Assembly: GCA_041308645.1 (NCBI GenBank)
Contig: JBFZBC010000040.1
Span: 1 to 25,973, forward strand
Origin: CAIJXO01 sp041308645
Lineage (GTDB): Bacteria; Patescibacteriota; Minisyncoccia; Phycocordibacterales; GWA1-40-21
Direction of reading: 5' to 3'
Length of the DNA stretch: 25,973 nt
The notes under the pieces were generated by a model that worked only from the letters and a program-made list of their open reading frames with translations, did not search any database and was not told the DNA's origin. Positions 13,589-21,325 of this stretch are shown piece after piece; within the stretch, counting starts at the first letter, position 1; every line of letters starts with the position of its first letter. A program made the position numbers and the translations under genes.

Positions 13589-13620
13589 ACCTACCTCCTT
13601 TAATGGTACAATCTGGTCTT

Positions 13621-13649
13621 ATTATAGCATGTATGATATAAATTCTAAA
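13621..13649 (-). promoter_or_regulatory. Promoter of the minus-strand zinc protein
   Basis: On the minus strand: TTTAGA (13649-13644), 17-bp spacer, TATAAT (13626-13621). It gives a leader of about 25 nt holding the AGGAGG. It overlaps the mnmA -10 on the other strand. Confidence 0.6.
13634..13642 (+). promoter_or_regulatory. Extended -10 promoter of mnmA
   Basis: TGA-TATAAA with the hexamer at 13637-13642, nine bases before ATG 13652. Predicts a leader of only about 2-3 nt. Confidence 0.55.
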
Positions 13650-13651
13650 GT

Positions 13652-14749
13652 ATGGAAAATACTTTACTAAAGAAAAAAAAACTTGTTTTCGTTGGCCTTT
13701 CTGGAGGTGTGGATAGTTCAGTTTCCGCTGCTTTGTTGATTAAACAAGGTTTTGACGTCGTAGGTGTATTTATCAAGGTTTGGCAGCCGGATATTAAGCT
13801 CACGGGAGGTTGTAGTTGGAGAGAAGACAGGTTGGATGCAATGAGAGTGTGTTCAAAACTAAAAATACCATTCTTTACTTTAGACTTAGAGCAAGAATAT
13901 AAAAAAGAAGTTGCTGACTATATGATTTCTGAGTATAAATCTGGCCATACCCCTAACCCTGATGTAATGTGCAATAAGTATGTTAAGTTTGGCGCATTCT
14001 TTGATTGGGCAGTAAAACATGGTGCAGATTTTGTTGCAACTGGTCACTATACCAGAATTTCTAAATTTAAGAATAAATATAAATTACTAAAAGGAAATGA
14101 TAAAAAAAAAGATCAGAGTTATTTTCTTTGGACCTTAACCCAAAGACAATTAGAGAAAACACTGTTTCCGATAGGTAATTTAGAAAAAAAGGAAGTACGA
14201 AGGTTAGCAAAAAAATTTGGCTTAGAAAATGCGAACAAAAAAGATAGTCAGGGTGTCTGTTTTATTGGTAAGATAGAAATGATTGATTTCCTAAAAAAAT
14301 ATATCAAACCAAAGTTAGGTAATGTTTTAAATGAAAAAGGGGAGAATATAGGTAGTCATGATGGTATATATTTCTTTACCCTGGGCCAAAGACATGGCTT
14401 TAAAATTTTCAAAAAAACAATCAAAGAAAAACCATATTTTATTATTCAAAAAAGTATAAAGAATAATACTTTAACTGTTTCTCATAATCCAATTGATGAT
14501 AAAAATTTGGCTAGTTGTGAGGTAAAAATTAAAAAAGAAAATTGGATTTCAGGAGAATTACCTAATGTAAAAAAAACATACCTTGCTCGTATTCGTTATC
14601 GTCAGCCACTGGAAAAATGTTTCTTAAGTGTTGAAAAAAACAAAGATATTTTTATTAAATTTGAGATGTCACAAAAAACACCTACCCCAGGCCAATCAAT
14701 AGTTATATATGATGGTGAAGTTTGTTTAGGTGGAGGAATCATAAAATAG
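13652..14749 (+). CDS. mnmA: tRNA-specific 2-thiouridylase MnmA
   Basis: 365 residues, the usual length. This enzyme activates C2 of U34 with ATP and inserts sulphur in tRNA-Lys, -Glu and -Gln. The PP-loop ATP motif GLSGGVDSS is at 15-23. The conserved GHTPNPDVMCNKYVKFG block carries the catalytic Cys, and the second catalytic Cys lies in DSQGVCFIGK. Further family blocks are ATGHYTRI, KDQSYFLWTL, FTLGQRHG and the C-terminal beta-barrel ending in TPTPGQSIVIYDGEVCLGGGII. The promoter is nearly leaderless and no SD is present. A cysteine desulfurase partner is not in the window. Confidence 0.97.
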   Translation: MENTLLKKKKLVFVGLSGGVDSSVSAALLIKQGFDVVGVFIKVWQPDIKLTGGCSWREDRLDAMRVCSKLKIPFFTLDLEQEYKKEVADYMISEYKSGHTPNPDVMCNKYVKFGAFFDWAVKHGADFVATGHYTRISKFKNKYKLLKGNDKKKDQSYFLWTLTQRQLEKTLFPIGNLEKKEVRRLAKKFGLENANKKDSQGVCFIGKIEMIDFLKKYIKPKLGNVLNEKGENIGSHDGIYFFTLGQRHGFKIFKKTIKEKPYFIIQKSIKNNTLTVSHNPIDDKNLASCEVKIKKENWISGELPNVKKTYLARIRYRQPLEKCFLSVEKNKDIFIKFEMSQKTPTPGQSIVIYDGEVCLGGGIIK

Positions 14750-14766
14750 AAAATATATTTAAAAAA

Positions 14767-14775
14767 TGCTATAAT
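14767..14775 (+). promoter_or_regulatory. Extended -10 promoter of the nuclease pair
   Basis: TGC-TATAAT (hexamer 14770-14775), nine bases before ATG 14785, with no clear -35. It decides the start of the ATP-cone gene: an in-frame upstream start would fall inside mnmA and upstream of this box. Confidence 0.7.
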
Positions 14776-14784
14776 TTATTTATT

Positions 14785-15684
14785 ATGAATAAGGAAGGTA
14801 TTTATATTATAAAAACTGACGGGTCAAGAGAGCTATTTAGTCGAGAAAAACTAGAAAAATCTCTTAGAAAAATCGGTACAGACAAACAAACCGTAGATTT
14901 AATCATCTCTAAAATTGAATCAAGTATTACTAGCGGAACAACTACCAAAGAGATATATAAGCAAGCTTTTTCACTACTAAAAAAACATGAACGACCAACC
15001 GCTTTAAAATATTCTCTGAAGAGGGCAATCGCTGATTTAGGACCTTCTGGATTTCCATTTGAAAAGTTTGTCGCAGAAATATTTAAAGCTCAGGGGTATA
15101 AGGTGATCACTAACCAAATTCTGATAGGTAAATGTGTTCCACATGAAGTTGATGTGGTAGCTTATAATGAAAAGGAATTGATTATGATGGAAGCAAAATT
15201 TCACACTGATTTTGGGACAATTTCAGATTTAAAAGTTGTTTTATATATTAAATCAAGATTTGATGATTTATTCAGTGGTAAGTATAAATATGGCGGTCAA
15301 GAAAGAAAAATGACTAGAGGTATACTGATTACTAATACAAAATTTTCTTCCACAGCTATTCAATATGGAGAATGTGCAAATTTAGAAATGATTGGCTGGA
15401 ATTATCCTCATGAAAATAATCTTCATAACCTTATCCAAAATATGAATTTGGTACCAGTTACTGTTCTTACAACCCTTACAGCCGTCGAGAAAAAAATGTT
15501 TTTAGCAAATGATATTGTTTTATCAAAACAATTGGGCGACTATGGTTTACTTAAAAGCTATGGTTTTGATGATATTAAAGCAAGAACAGTGCTTAGAGAA
15601 GTGTATGATTTGTGTAAAGAATGTGTTGGTCCAGATGAAATTGAAGAAATTAATAAAGAAATAATAAAAGAAAAAAATGAGTGA
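14785..15684 (+). CDS. ATP-cone domain fused to Mrr-like PD-(D/E)XK endonuclease
   Basis: 299 residues from ATG 14785. Residues 6-84 form an ATP-cone, the nucleotide-sensing domain of NrdR and class I ribonucleotide reductases: IIKTDGSRELFSREKLEKSLRKIG, then TTKEIYKQAFSLLKKHERPTALKYSLKRAI. Residues 90-215 look like an Mrr-type restriction endonuclease: FPFEKFVAEIFKAQGYKV, then HEVDVVAY with Asp123 and MMEAKFH with Glu136-x-Lys138, so the catalytic D..ExK core is intact. The C-terminal 70 residues are helical and include a possible helix-hairpin-helix (LLKSYGFDDIKARTVLREV). The architecture suggests DNA cleavage gated by (d)ATP level, which is inference. An in-frame upstream start at 14722 is rejected because it overlaps mnmA and precedes the promoter. 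The next nuclease gene overlaps it by 8 bp. Confidence 0.85.
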   Translation: MNKEGIYIIKTDGSRELFSREKLEKSLRKIGTDKQTVDLIISKIESSITSGTTTKEIYKQAFSLLKKHERPTALKYSLKRAIADLGPSGFPFEKFVAEIFKAQGYKVITNQILIGKCVPHEVDVVAYNEKELIMMEAKFHTDFGTISDLKVVLYIKSRFDDLFSGKYKYGGQERKMTRGILITNTKFSSTAIQYGECANLEMIGWNYPHENNLHNLIQNMNLVPVTVLTTLTAVEKKMFLANDIVLSKQLGDYGLLKSYGFDDIKARTVLREVYDLCKECVGPDEIEEINKEIIKEKNE

Positions 15685-16495
15685 ATATTATAATGCCAAA
15701 AGAACTAGGGGTTTATATGATACAAAATCAAAAGATCCCCACCGTTTATCACGCTCAAAACTTGATTTATTTTTAAATTGTGAGCGGTGCTTCTATTTGG
15801 ATCAAAAATGTGGAGTTGGGCGACCGGCTTCTTTCCCTCTAACCCTTAATAATGCGGTGGATTTTCTTATGAAAAAGGAATTTGATATTCATCGTGCCAA
15901 AAGGACAGCACACCCTTTAATGAAAACCTATAAAATTGATGCTATACCATTTGACGATCCTAAGATGGAGGAATGGCGTGATGCTTTAAGGCGTGGAATT
16001 TCCTTTTTACATAAGCCAACAAATATTGTTTTACGTGGAGGAGTGGATGATATCTGGATTAATTCCAAAAAGGAACTAATTGTTGTTGATTATAAAGCTA
16101 CCAGCAAGGAAGAAGAAATTACTCTAGATGATGAATGGAAAATACAATATAAACGTCAGATGGAAATTTATCAGTGGCTCTTTAAGCAAAACGGTTACAA
16201 GGTGTCAGAAACTGGTTATTTTGTCTATGTAAACGGCAAAACTGATCGTGAGGCCTTTGATGGTAAACTAGATTTTGATATTACAATTATTCCTTATAAT
16301 GGGAAAACTGATTGGATAGAAAAAGAAATTTTTAATATGAAAAAGTGTTTAGATTTACCAAATGCACCAGAAGCAAATTCTGACTGTGATTATTGTAGTT
16401 ATAGAAAGGCCGCTGGTGAAAGTTTATTAAAACTTAGTAGAAGTGAAAAAATTAAGAATGACGCTATTAGTGGTAAAGAAACACTATTTAGTTAG
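15677..16495 (+). CDS. PD-(D/E)XK nuclease of the RecB/Cas4-like superfamily
   Basis: 272 residues. It begins with the RecB/Cas4-type entry motif LSRSKLDLFLNCERCFYL (Cys35, Cys38). The catalytic core is GGVDDIW (Asp124/125) followed by VVDYKAT (Asp138, Lys140), and then the family's QxxxY helix QMEIYQWLF (Gln161, Tyr165). Cys237 and Cys240 near the C-terminus (SDCDYCSYR) could join the N-terminal Cys in an iron-sulfur cluster as in Cas4 and AddB, but the usual third C-terminal Cys five residues on is absent. No CRISPR array or cas genes are nearby, and no helicase is attached. It overlaps the ATP-cone nuclease gene by 8 bp, so the two are translationally coupled and probably act together in DNA processing, repair or defence (inference). 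Confidence 0.85.
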   Translation: MSEYYNAKRTRGLYDTKSKDPHRLSRSKLDLFLNCERCFYLDQKCGVGRPASFPLTLNNAVDFLMKKEFDIHRAKRTAHPLMKTYKIDAIPFDDPKMEEWRDALRRGISFLHKPTNIVLRGGVDDIWINSKKELIVVDYKATSKEEEITLDDEWKIQYKRQMEIYQWLFKQNGYKVSETGYFVYVNGKTDREAFDGKLDFDITIIPYNGKTDWIEKEIFNMKKCLDLPNAPEANSDCDYCSYRKAAGESLLKLSRSEKIKNDAISGKETLFS

Positions 16496-16517
16496 ACTTC
16501 ATTTTTAGGTAAATTAA

Positions 16518-16526
16518 TGATATATT
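16518..16526 (+). promoter_or_regulatory. Extended -10 promoter of alaS, leaderless
   Basis: TGA-TATATT (hexamer 16521-16526), seven bases before ATG 16534. A weak -35 (TTCATT, 16498-16503) is 17 bp upstream. Confidence 0.6.
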
Positions 16527-16533
16527 TTACTTC

Positions 16534-18366
16534 ATGCAATCAAATGAAATTCGCGAGAGATATTTAAAATTTTTTGAAAAAAGAGGCCATATAATAGTAC
16601 CCTCAGCTTCATTAATACCAAAAAATTACCCAATACCTGATGAGGGGACACTTTTTACTACGGCTGGTATGCAACCTTTAATTCCATATTTACTTGGTAC
16701 AAAACATCCATCTGGTACTAAAATTGTCGATGTGCAAAAGTGTGTGAGAACCATAGATATTGATGAAGTAGGTGACAATCGTCATTGTACTTTTTTTGAA
16801 ATGATGGGCAACTGGTCATTTGGTGATTATTTTAAAAAGGAAAGTATCAAGTGGAGCCTAGAATTTTTAACAAGCAAAGAAGAGGGTCTTGGTTTGGATC
16901 CAAGAAGATTTTATATGACGGTGTTTAGAGGAGATGATGGTATTCCTCGTGATGAAGAATCTATTGACCTTTGGAAAAAGAATTTTGCTAAACATAATAT
17001 TAAAGCAGAAGTGTCTGGTGATGATGAATATATCAAAGGTGAAATCAGAATCCTACCTTTAGATAAGGAAAATAATTTTTGGATTGCTGGTACTACAGGT
17101 CCTTGTGGTGGAGACACGGAAATGTTTTATGATGTACTTGGTGAGAAAAAAGGTGGCAAACTTGAAGGTAAATTTGCTGACCTTGTAAAATCCGGAAGAA
17201 TTATTGAAATTTGGAACAATGTTTTTATGGAGTTTAATAAAACAGCGGATGGTAAATATGAAAAACTTTCTAAACCGAATGTAGATACTGGAATGGGTCT
17301 TGAAAGAACAACTGTGATTATGCAGGGTAAAGACAATGTTTTCGAAACTGATATTTTTGCACCAATATTTAAAATAATCGATTCTAGAAAAACAAAAACT
17401 GATCTTCAGGCCGAACGTATTGTGGCTGATCATATCCGTTCAGCTGTCTTTATGATTACTGATGGTGTTATTCCTTCTAACACCGAAGCAGGTTATATCT
17501 TGAGACGTTTACTTAGACGGGCTGTTCGTTTTTCTGATCATTTAGGTGTTACTGATATTTCAAGCTTATTTAATGACCTAGCTATTACTATAATAAAACA
17601 ATTTAATGATGCTTATCCGGAACTAGTAATGTACCAAGCTCTCGTAATTGATGAATTAGTAAAAGAAGAGAAACGTTTCAAACAAACACTTCAAATAGGT
17701 TTGAAAGAATTTGATAAAATAAAAGATAAGGATATTTCTGGCGAAAATGCTTTCAAATTATTTACTACCTTTGGTTTTCCGTTTGAATTGACCTTAGAAT
17801 TGGCAAAAGAAAATAATATTAAAGTTGATAGCAGTGCTTTTCAGGTTGAAATGAAAAAACACCAGGAACTTTCAAAGGTAGGTATGGATCAGAAATTTAA
17901 AGGTGGTTTGGCTGGTACGAGTGAGATGGAGATCAAATATCACACAGCTACTCACTTGTTAAATGCCGCTTTGAGGCAAGTCCTTGGAAATCATGTATCA
18001 CAAAAGGGAAGTAATATTACTTCTGAACGCTTACGTTTTGACTTTATACACCCAGAAAAGATGACAGATGAGCAGAAAAAGAAGGTGGAAGACTACGTAA
18101 ACGGTCTTATTGCCCTAAAAGTTCCAGTAATTTGTCAGGAAATGAGTGTTATAGAGGCAAAAGACTCTGGGGCTCAAGGTGTTTTTACTGATAAATATGA
18201 CAAAATAGTCAAAGTTTATACTATTGGATCTGACACTAATTATTATAGTAAGGAAATTTGTGGTGGACCACACGTCGCAAACACTTCAGAGCTTGGTTAC
18301 TTCAAAATCATCAAAGAAGAAGCCTCCTCTGCCGGCGTCCGCCGGATTAAAGCCGTCTTGGAGTAA
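16534..18366 (+). CDS. alaS: Alanyl-tRNA synthetase, short form lacking the C-terminal C-Ala domain
   Basis: A class II synthetase charging tRNA-Ala, 610 residues against about 870 for E. coli. The start is canonical (SNEIRERYLKFFEKRGHIIVPSASLIP), with motif 1/2 sequences (TTAGMQPLIPYLLG, KCVRTIDIDEVGDNRHCTFFEMMGNWSFGDYF), FWIAGTTGPCGGDTEMFYD, IWNNVFMEF and motif 3 DTGMGLERT. The tRNA-recognition helices follow (DHIRSAVFMITDGVIPSNTEAGYILRRLLRRAV). The editing (SAD) domain is complete, with HTATHLL at 17941 and CGGPH near 18259 supplying the zinc ligands, ending in SAGVRRIKAVLE. The reading frame stops there, so the oligomerisation/tRNA-elbow C-Ala domain is missing. It is a clean end followed by a new promoter, not a frameshift. 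Confidence 0.96.
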   Translation: MQSNEIRERYLKFFEKRGHIIVPSASLIPKNYPIPDEGTLFTTAGMQPLIPYLLGTKHPSGTKIVDVQKCVRTIDIDEVGDNRHCTFFEMMGNWSFGDYFKKESIKWSLEFLTSKEEGLGLDPRRFYMTVFRGDDGIPRDEESIDLWKKNFAKHNIKAEVSGDDEYIKGEIRILPLDKENNFWIAGTTGPCGGDTEMFYDVLGEKKGGKLEGKFADLVKSGRIIEIWNNVFMEFNKTADGKYEKLSKPNVDTGMGLERTTVIMQGKDNVFETDIFAPIFKIIDSRKTKTDLQAERIVADHIRSAVFMITDGVIPSNTEAGYILRRLLRRAVRFSDHLGVTDISSLFNDLAITIIKQFNDAYPELVMYQALVIDELVKEEKRFKQTLQIGLKEFDKIKDKDISGENAFKLFTTFGFPFELTLELAKENNIKVDSSAFQVEMKKHQELSKVGMDQKFKGGLAGTSEMEIKYHTATHLLNAALRQVLGNHVSQKGSNITSERLRFDFIHPEKMTDEQKKKVEDYVNGLIALKVPVICQEMSVIEAKDSGAQGVFTDKYDKIVKVYTIGSDTNYYSKEICGGPHVANTSELGYFKIIKEEASSAGVRRIKAVLE

Positions 18367-18383
18367 TACCGAGAAAAAACTGT

Positions 18384-18412
18384 TTGCTATCAAACCGCAG
18401 GTATATTATAAT
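18384..18412 (+). promoter_or_regulatory. Promoter, leaderless
   Basis: TTGCTA (18384-18389), 17-bp spacer, TATAAT (18407-18412), six bases before ATG 18419. It decides the start of the next gene. Confidence 0.75.
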
Positions 18413-18418
18413 TGCCGT

Positions 18419-19564
18419 ATGTCGTTCTTTTCTTTTTTAAAAAGAAATAAAGAAAGCTATTCTTTGGTTTTTAATATTGGTAGCGGAAGTATATCTGGAG
18501 GAATTATCAAATTTACAGAGAAAGAAGGCGTGGAAATGGTGTACTATGCCAATGAATCAATTCCATTTCAACAGGAAGTTTCCATTGATAAACATATACA
18601 GTTGATGAAGTCCTCACTTACAGACCTTGCAAAAAAGATTCAATTTGAGGGATTAAAAAAACTTAATTTAAAAAATGCCAAAAACATAGAGATTGAGAGG
18701 GGATTCTTTATGTTTTCATCACCTTGGAGTGTCTCTCACACTAAGGTTATTAGAGTTAAGGAAGCTAAGGCAATTAAAATTAGCGAGTCATATTTAAATA
18801 AAATAATTGATGATCAGAAAGAATCCTTCCAAACAGATATTTCAAAACCAGGAGTCATTGTTGAAAAAAAGATTGTTCAAATCAAGGTAAACGGATATGT
18901 GATTAATAAAATCAGTAGTATAAAAACAAATGATGTAGAGTTTTCAGTATTTTTTACAGTGGTTCCAGAAGAAATAGTTACCGCCGTCAAAGACTCAGTC
19001 TTCAAAGTATTTAATATAAAAAATGTTTGGTTCCATTCTCTTTCCTTAGCTATTTTTTCAAATATAAGAAATCTTTTTCCTCATAAAAATGACTTTATGT
19101 ATATAGATATAAGTGAAGAAATAACTGATATTTCAATAATTAAAGACAATGTAATTTTAGTTAGCGCTTCTATACCATTTGGACGAAACCATTTTGTACG
19201 GGAAATTTCATTAGAATTAAAAGTATCAAAAGAAGTGGCTGATTCTATGATAAAGATTCATATAGCTAAAGACAATGATGAGATGGCTGGACTAAAATTT
19301 TCATTAGTAATGGATAAAAGTACCACGTACTTAGTTTCAAAAATTACTGAAGTAATAAATAATTTTAATGCAAATTTCTTTTACTCAGAATCAATATTTC
19401 TTATAGCTAGAAATGACCTTGCTCTGTCCTTAAGAGAAAAGTTACAAAGAAAAGACTTTGAGGTCGCTCTTTTAGATAATAAAAAAATCAAACCAGCCAT
19501 AATTGGTAATGATACTGTATATAAGTTAGAGTTAATGTTTTTAGATAAGCTTTATAAAATTTAA
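18419..19564 (+). CDS. FtsA/PilM-like actin-fold protein
   Basis: 381 residues from ATG 18419. An upstream in-frame start inside alaS is rejected because the promoter lies between. The protein has the bipartite actin-ATPase layout. An N-terminal phosphate-1-like strand (YSLVFNIGSGSISGGIIKF, residues 14-32) is followed by an insertion domain, and then a second strand pair at about 225-260 (FMYIDISEEITDISIIKDNVILVSASIPFGRNHFVREI) that matches the 'D-GEETTDISVVxDG...SIPxG' segment of FtsA and PilM. The C-terminal part holds a helix pair and the short hydrophobic tail LMFLDKLYKI. FtsA and PilM polymerise on the membrane and link cytoplasmic assembly to division or pilus complexes. Which role applies is not decided; the bitopic partner 9 bp downstream favours a PilM/PilN-like pair. 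Confidence 0.75.
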   Translation: MSFFSFLKRNKESYSLVFNIGSGSISGGIIKFTEKEGVEMVYYANESIPFQQEVSIDKHIQLMKSSLTDLAKKIQFEGLKKLNLKNAKNIEIERGFFMFSSPWSVSHTKVIRVKEAKAIKISESYLNKIIDDQKESFQTDISKPGVIVEKKIVQIKVNGYVINKISSIKTNDVEFSVFFTVVPEEIVTAVKDSVFKVFNIKNVWFHSLSLAIFSNIRNLFPHKNDFMYIDISEEITDISIIKDNVILVSASIPFGRNHFVREISLELKVSKEVADSMIKIHIAKDNDEMAGLKFSLVMDKSTTYLVSKITEVINNFNANFFYSESIFLIARNDLALSLREKLQRKDFEVALLDNKKIKPAIIGNDTVYKLELMFLDKLYKI

Positions 19565-19573
19565 TTATAAAAA

Positions 19574-20887
19574 ATGACAAAAAAAATCATGAATGACATT
19601 TTAATATCAAAGAAATCTATCAGACAGATACCAATTTTAAATGAAAAGAAAAATTTGGTTGAAAATGAGATGTCAAAAAAGACACACTATCATACAAAGA
19701 TTCCAAGTTGGCAGAGAAGACCATTAAATCCAAAATTTGCAATTTGGTTTATTGCGGGAATATCTATCATGGCATTATTTTTTGGTGTATCTATCTTATT
19801 TTCATCTGCCACAATTATAATAAGTCCAAAAACAGAGAATATAACTTTTTCTAGTGAAATATATGTTACAAAATTAAACTCTAAAGACGTCAGCGAATTA
19901 CCCTTTGAAATACTAAGTGTAAAACAAGAAGCCGGAGATACTATAGAGGCAACGGAGGAGAAAGAGATCAGCGCTAAAGCTAGTGGTAAGATAATTATAT
20001 ATAATAATTATACTTCTGCATCACAGAGGCTTATAAACAACACCAGATTTGAATCAAAGAACGGTAAAATATACCGAATCAGTAATTCTGTTGTTGTTCC
20101 TGGAATCAAAAAGGTTGATGGAAAAAATGTGCCAGGTAGTATTGAGGCAACGGTTTATGCCGATGAAGCGGGCGAAGGTTATAATCTTAATCTTTCAGAT
20201 TTAGCAGGAGATTTTAAAATTCCAGGTTTCAAAGGTGATCCAAGATATGACAGTTTCTATGGATTATTGAAAACTAATATATCTGGAGGTTTTGTGGGGA
20301 AGCAAAGAATAATCAGTGATACATTAAGAAAGACAACAGAAGATTCTATCAAAGCTGAATTAAAAGAAGAACTGCTAAAAAAATTGTTTGCTATAAAACC
20401 GGAGAATTATCTTATTTTAAAGGATGGATATTCGATAGATTACAGTAACTTAGCTGATACATCTGTCGACACTAATAAAGTAAAAATTAATATTGAGGGG
20501 ACTTTAAATGGTATTATTTTTAATAATCAGAAATTCGCAAAATATATATCTAATGATAAAATTGAAAATTATGACGGTCTGCCAACTGAATTTAATTCTT
20601 TAGAAAATTTTACAGCAACATTTTCTGGTAATGACAGTATAAACCTTTGGAAAAATACTACTCTTGAAATTAAATTATCAGGTGATGCTCAAATCAAGTG
20701 GTTGTACAATAAAGATGAAATTAAAAAAGACTTTGCTGGAAAATCTGAGTCAGACCTTAGGAGTTTAACCTCCAAATATAAAGACACAGTGGCAGGTATT
20801 AGAATTTTATTTAAACCTGTGTGGACAAGATATATACCAGATGATCTTAAAAAAATAACCATTAAAGAAGAAACGCTTCTTGACTAA
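19574..20887 (+). CDS. Bitopic membrane protein with baseplate-J-like extracytoplasmic domain
   Basis: 437 residues. A basic cytoplasmic N-terminus of about 54 residues precedes one membrane helix (about 55-78, FAIWFIAGISIMALFFGVSI), with the rest outside. The first extracytoplasmic stretch (SATIIISPKTENITFSSEIYV) is beta-rich. Around 135-240 it carries a pattern seen in Patescibacteria proteins with a baseplate_J/gp47-like domain: ASGKIIIYNNYTSASQRLINNTRFESKNGKIYRI, VPGIKKVDGKNVPG, VYADEAGEGYNL, FKIPGFKGDPRYDSFYG. A helical segment and further beta-rich sequence follow. Topology is inferred from the positive-inside rule. It starts 9 bp after the actin-fold gene and likely forms a membrane complex with it. 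No SD is present. Its stop overlaps the infA -35. Confidence 0.7.
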   Translation: MTKKIMNDILISKKSIRQIPILNEKKNLVENEMSKKTHYHTKIPSWQRRPLNPKFAIWFIAGISIMALFFGVSILFSSATIIISPKTENITFSSEIYVTKLNSKDVSELPFEILSVKQEAGDTIEATEEKEISAKASGKIIIYNNYTSASQRLINNTRFESKNGKIYRISNSVVVPGIKKVDGKNVPGSIEATVYADEAGEGYNLNLSDLAGDFKIPGFKGDPRYDSFYGLLKTNISGGFVGKQRIISDTLRKTTEDSIKAELKEELLKKLFAIKPENYLILKDGYSIDYSNLADTSVDTNKVKINIEGTLNGIIFNNQKFAKYISNDKIENYDGLPTEFNSLENFTATFSGNDSINLWKNTTLEIKLSGDAQIKWLYNKDEIKKDFAGKSESDLRSLTSKYKDTVAGIRILFKPVWTRYIPDDLKKITIKEETLLD

Positions 20888-20909
20888 TAGGTTAGTTTTT
20901 TGCTATATT
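20880..20909 (+). promoter_or_regulatory. Promoter of the infA-ribosomal operon
   Basis: TTGACT (20880-20885, overlapping the upstream stop codon), 18-bp spacer, TATATT (20904-20909) preceded by TGC. The start site is near 20916, about 11 nt before ATG 20927. Confidence 0.8.
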
Positions 20910-20926
20910 ATGCCCTGTCATCAATA

Positions 20927-21145
20927 ATGTCTAATAAAATTGAAAAACAGATAAAAGAAGGTGTGGTTGTTGAGGCTTTCCCAAACACCCTTTTTAAAGT
21001 TAAGACAACCGATGAAGAAAATCCTCTTTTATGTTTTCTTTCTGGAAAAATGAGAATGCATAGAATACGTGTCTTAATTGGAGATAAAGTTAGTTTTGAA
21101 GTTGACCAGTATGGTGGAAAAGGGAAAATTATAAAAAGGTATTAA
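20927..21145 (+). CDS. infA: Translation initiation factor IF-1
   Basis: 72 residues, exactly the family length when started at ATG 20927. An in-frame TTG at 20900 lies inside the promoter and would add nine unrelated residues. S1-type OB fold: EGVVVEAFPNTLFKVKT, then LLCFLSGKMRMHRIRVLIGDKVSFEVDQY and KGKIIKRY, matching the conserved AxLSGKMRxxxIRxxxGDxVxxE core. IF-1 sits in the ribosomal A site during initiation. First gene of the operon; rpmJ follows after 11 bp. Confidence 0.97.
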   Translation: MSNKIEKQIKEGVVVEAFPNTLFKVKTTDEENPLLCFLSGKMRMHRIRVLIGDKVSFEVDQYGGKGKIIKRY

Positions 21146-21156
21146 TATTAAAAAAC

Positions 21157-21273
21157 ATGAAAGTTAAAGCGTCAGTTAAAAAAATATGTCCTAAGTGTCA
21201 AGTTGTACGCAGAAAGAGCCGGTTAGTGGTTGTTTGCTCCGCAAACCCTAGGCATAAACAAAGGCAAGGATAG
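21157..21273 (+). CDS. rpmJ: Ribosomal protein bL36
   Basis: A 38-residue gene running from ATG 21157 to TAG 21271-21273. The product begins MKVKASVKKICPKCQVVRRK and ends NPRHKQRQG. The zinc-ribbon ligands Cys11, Cys14, Cys27 and His33 are all present, so this is the zinc-binding (C+) form. Its place between infA and rpsM is the classical bacterial order. Confidence 0.97.
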   Translation: MKVKASVKKICPKCQVVRRKSRLVVVCSANPRHKQRQG

Positions 21274-21276
21274 TCA

Positions 21277-21305
21277 TTGCATTATAAGGTAACTTGTGCT
21301 ACCAT
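21277..21305 (+). promoter_or_regulatory. Candidate internal promoter before rpsM
   Basis: TTGCAT (21277-21282), 17-bp spacer, TACCAT (21300-21305) preceded by TGC. The 52-bp gap between rpmJ and rpsM is large for this operon, which supports a second start site. Confidence 0.5.
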
Positions 21306-21325
21306 ACACTGGATTAATTTAAATT

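Noticed and set aside
14722..14784. Upstream start for the ATP-cone nuclease inside mnmA
   Set aside because: A good extended -10 lies at 14767-14775, between this start and ATG 14785, and the ATP-cone begins right after the latter.
18330..18357. GC-rich palindrome at the end of alaS (CCGGC...GCCGG) as another inserted element
   Set aside because: It codes the conserved SAGVRRI segment of the editing domain, so coding constraint explains it; only the codon choice is unusual.
18224..18418. Upstream start for the actin-fold protein inside alaS
   Set aside because: The residues are a frame shadow of the AlaRS editing domain, and the promoter with both boxes lies at 18384-18412.
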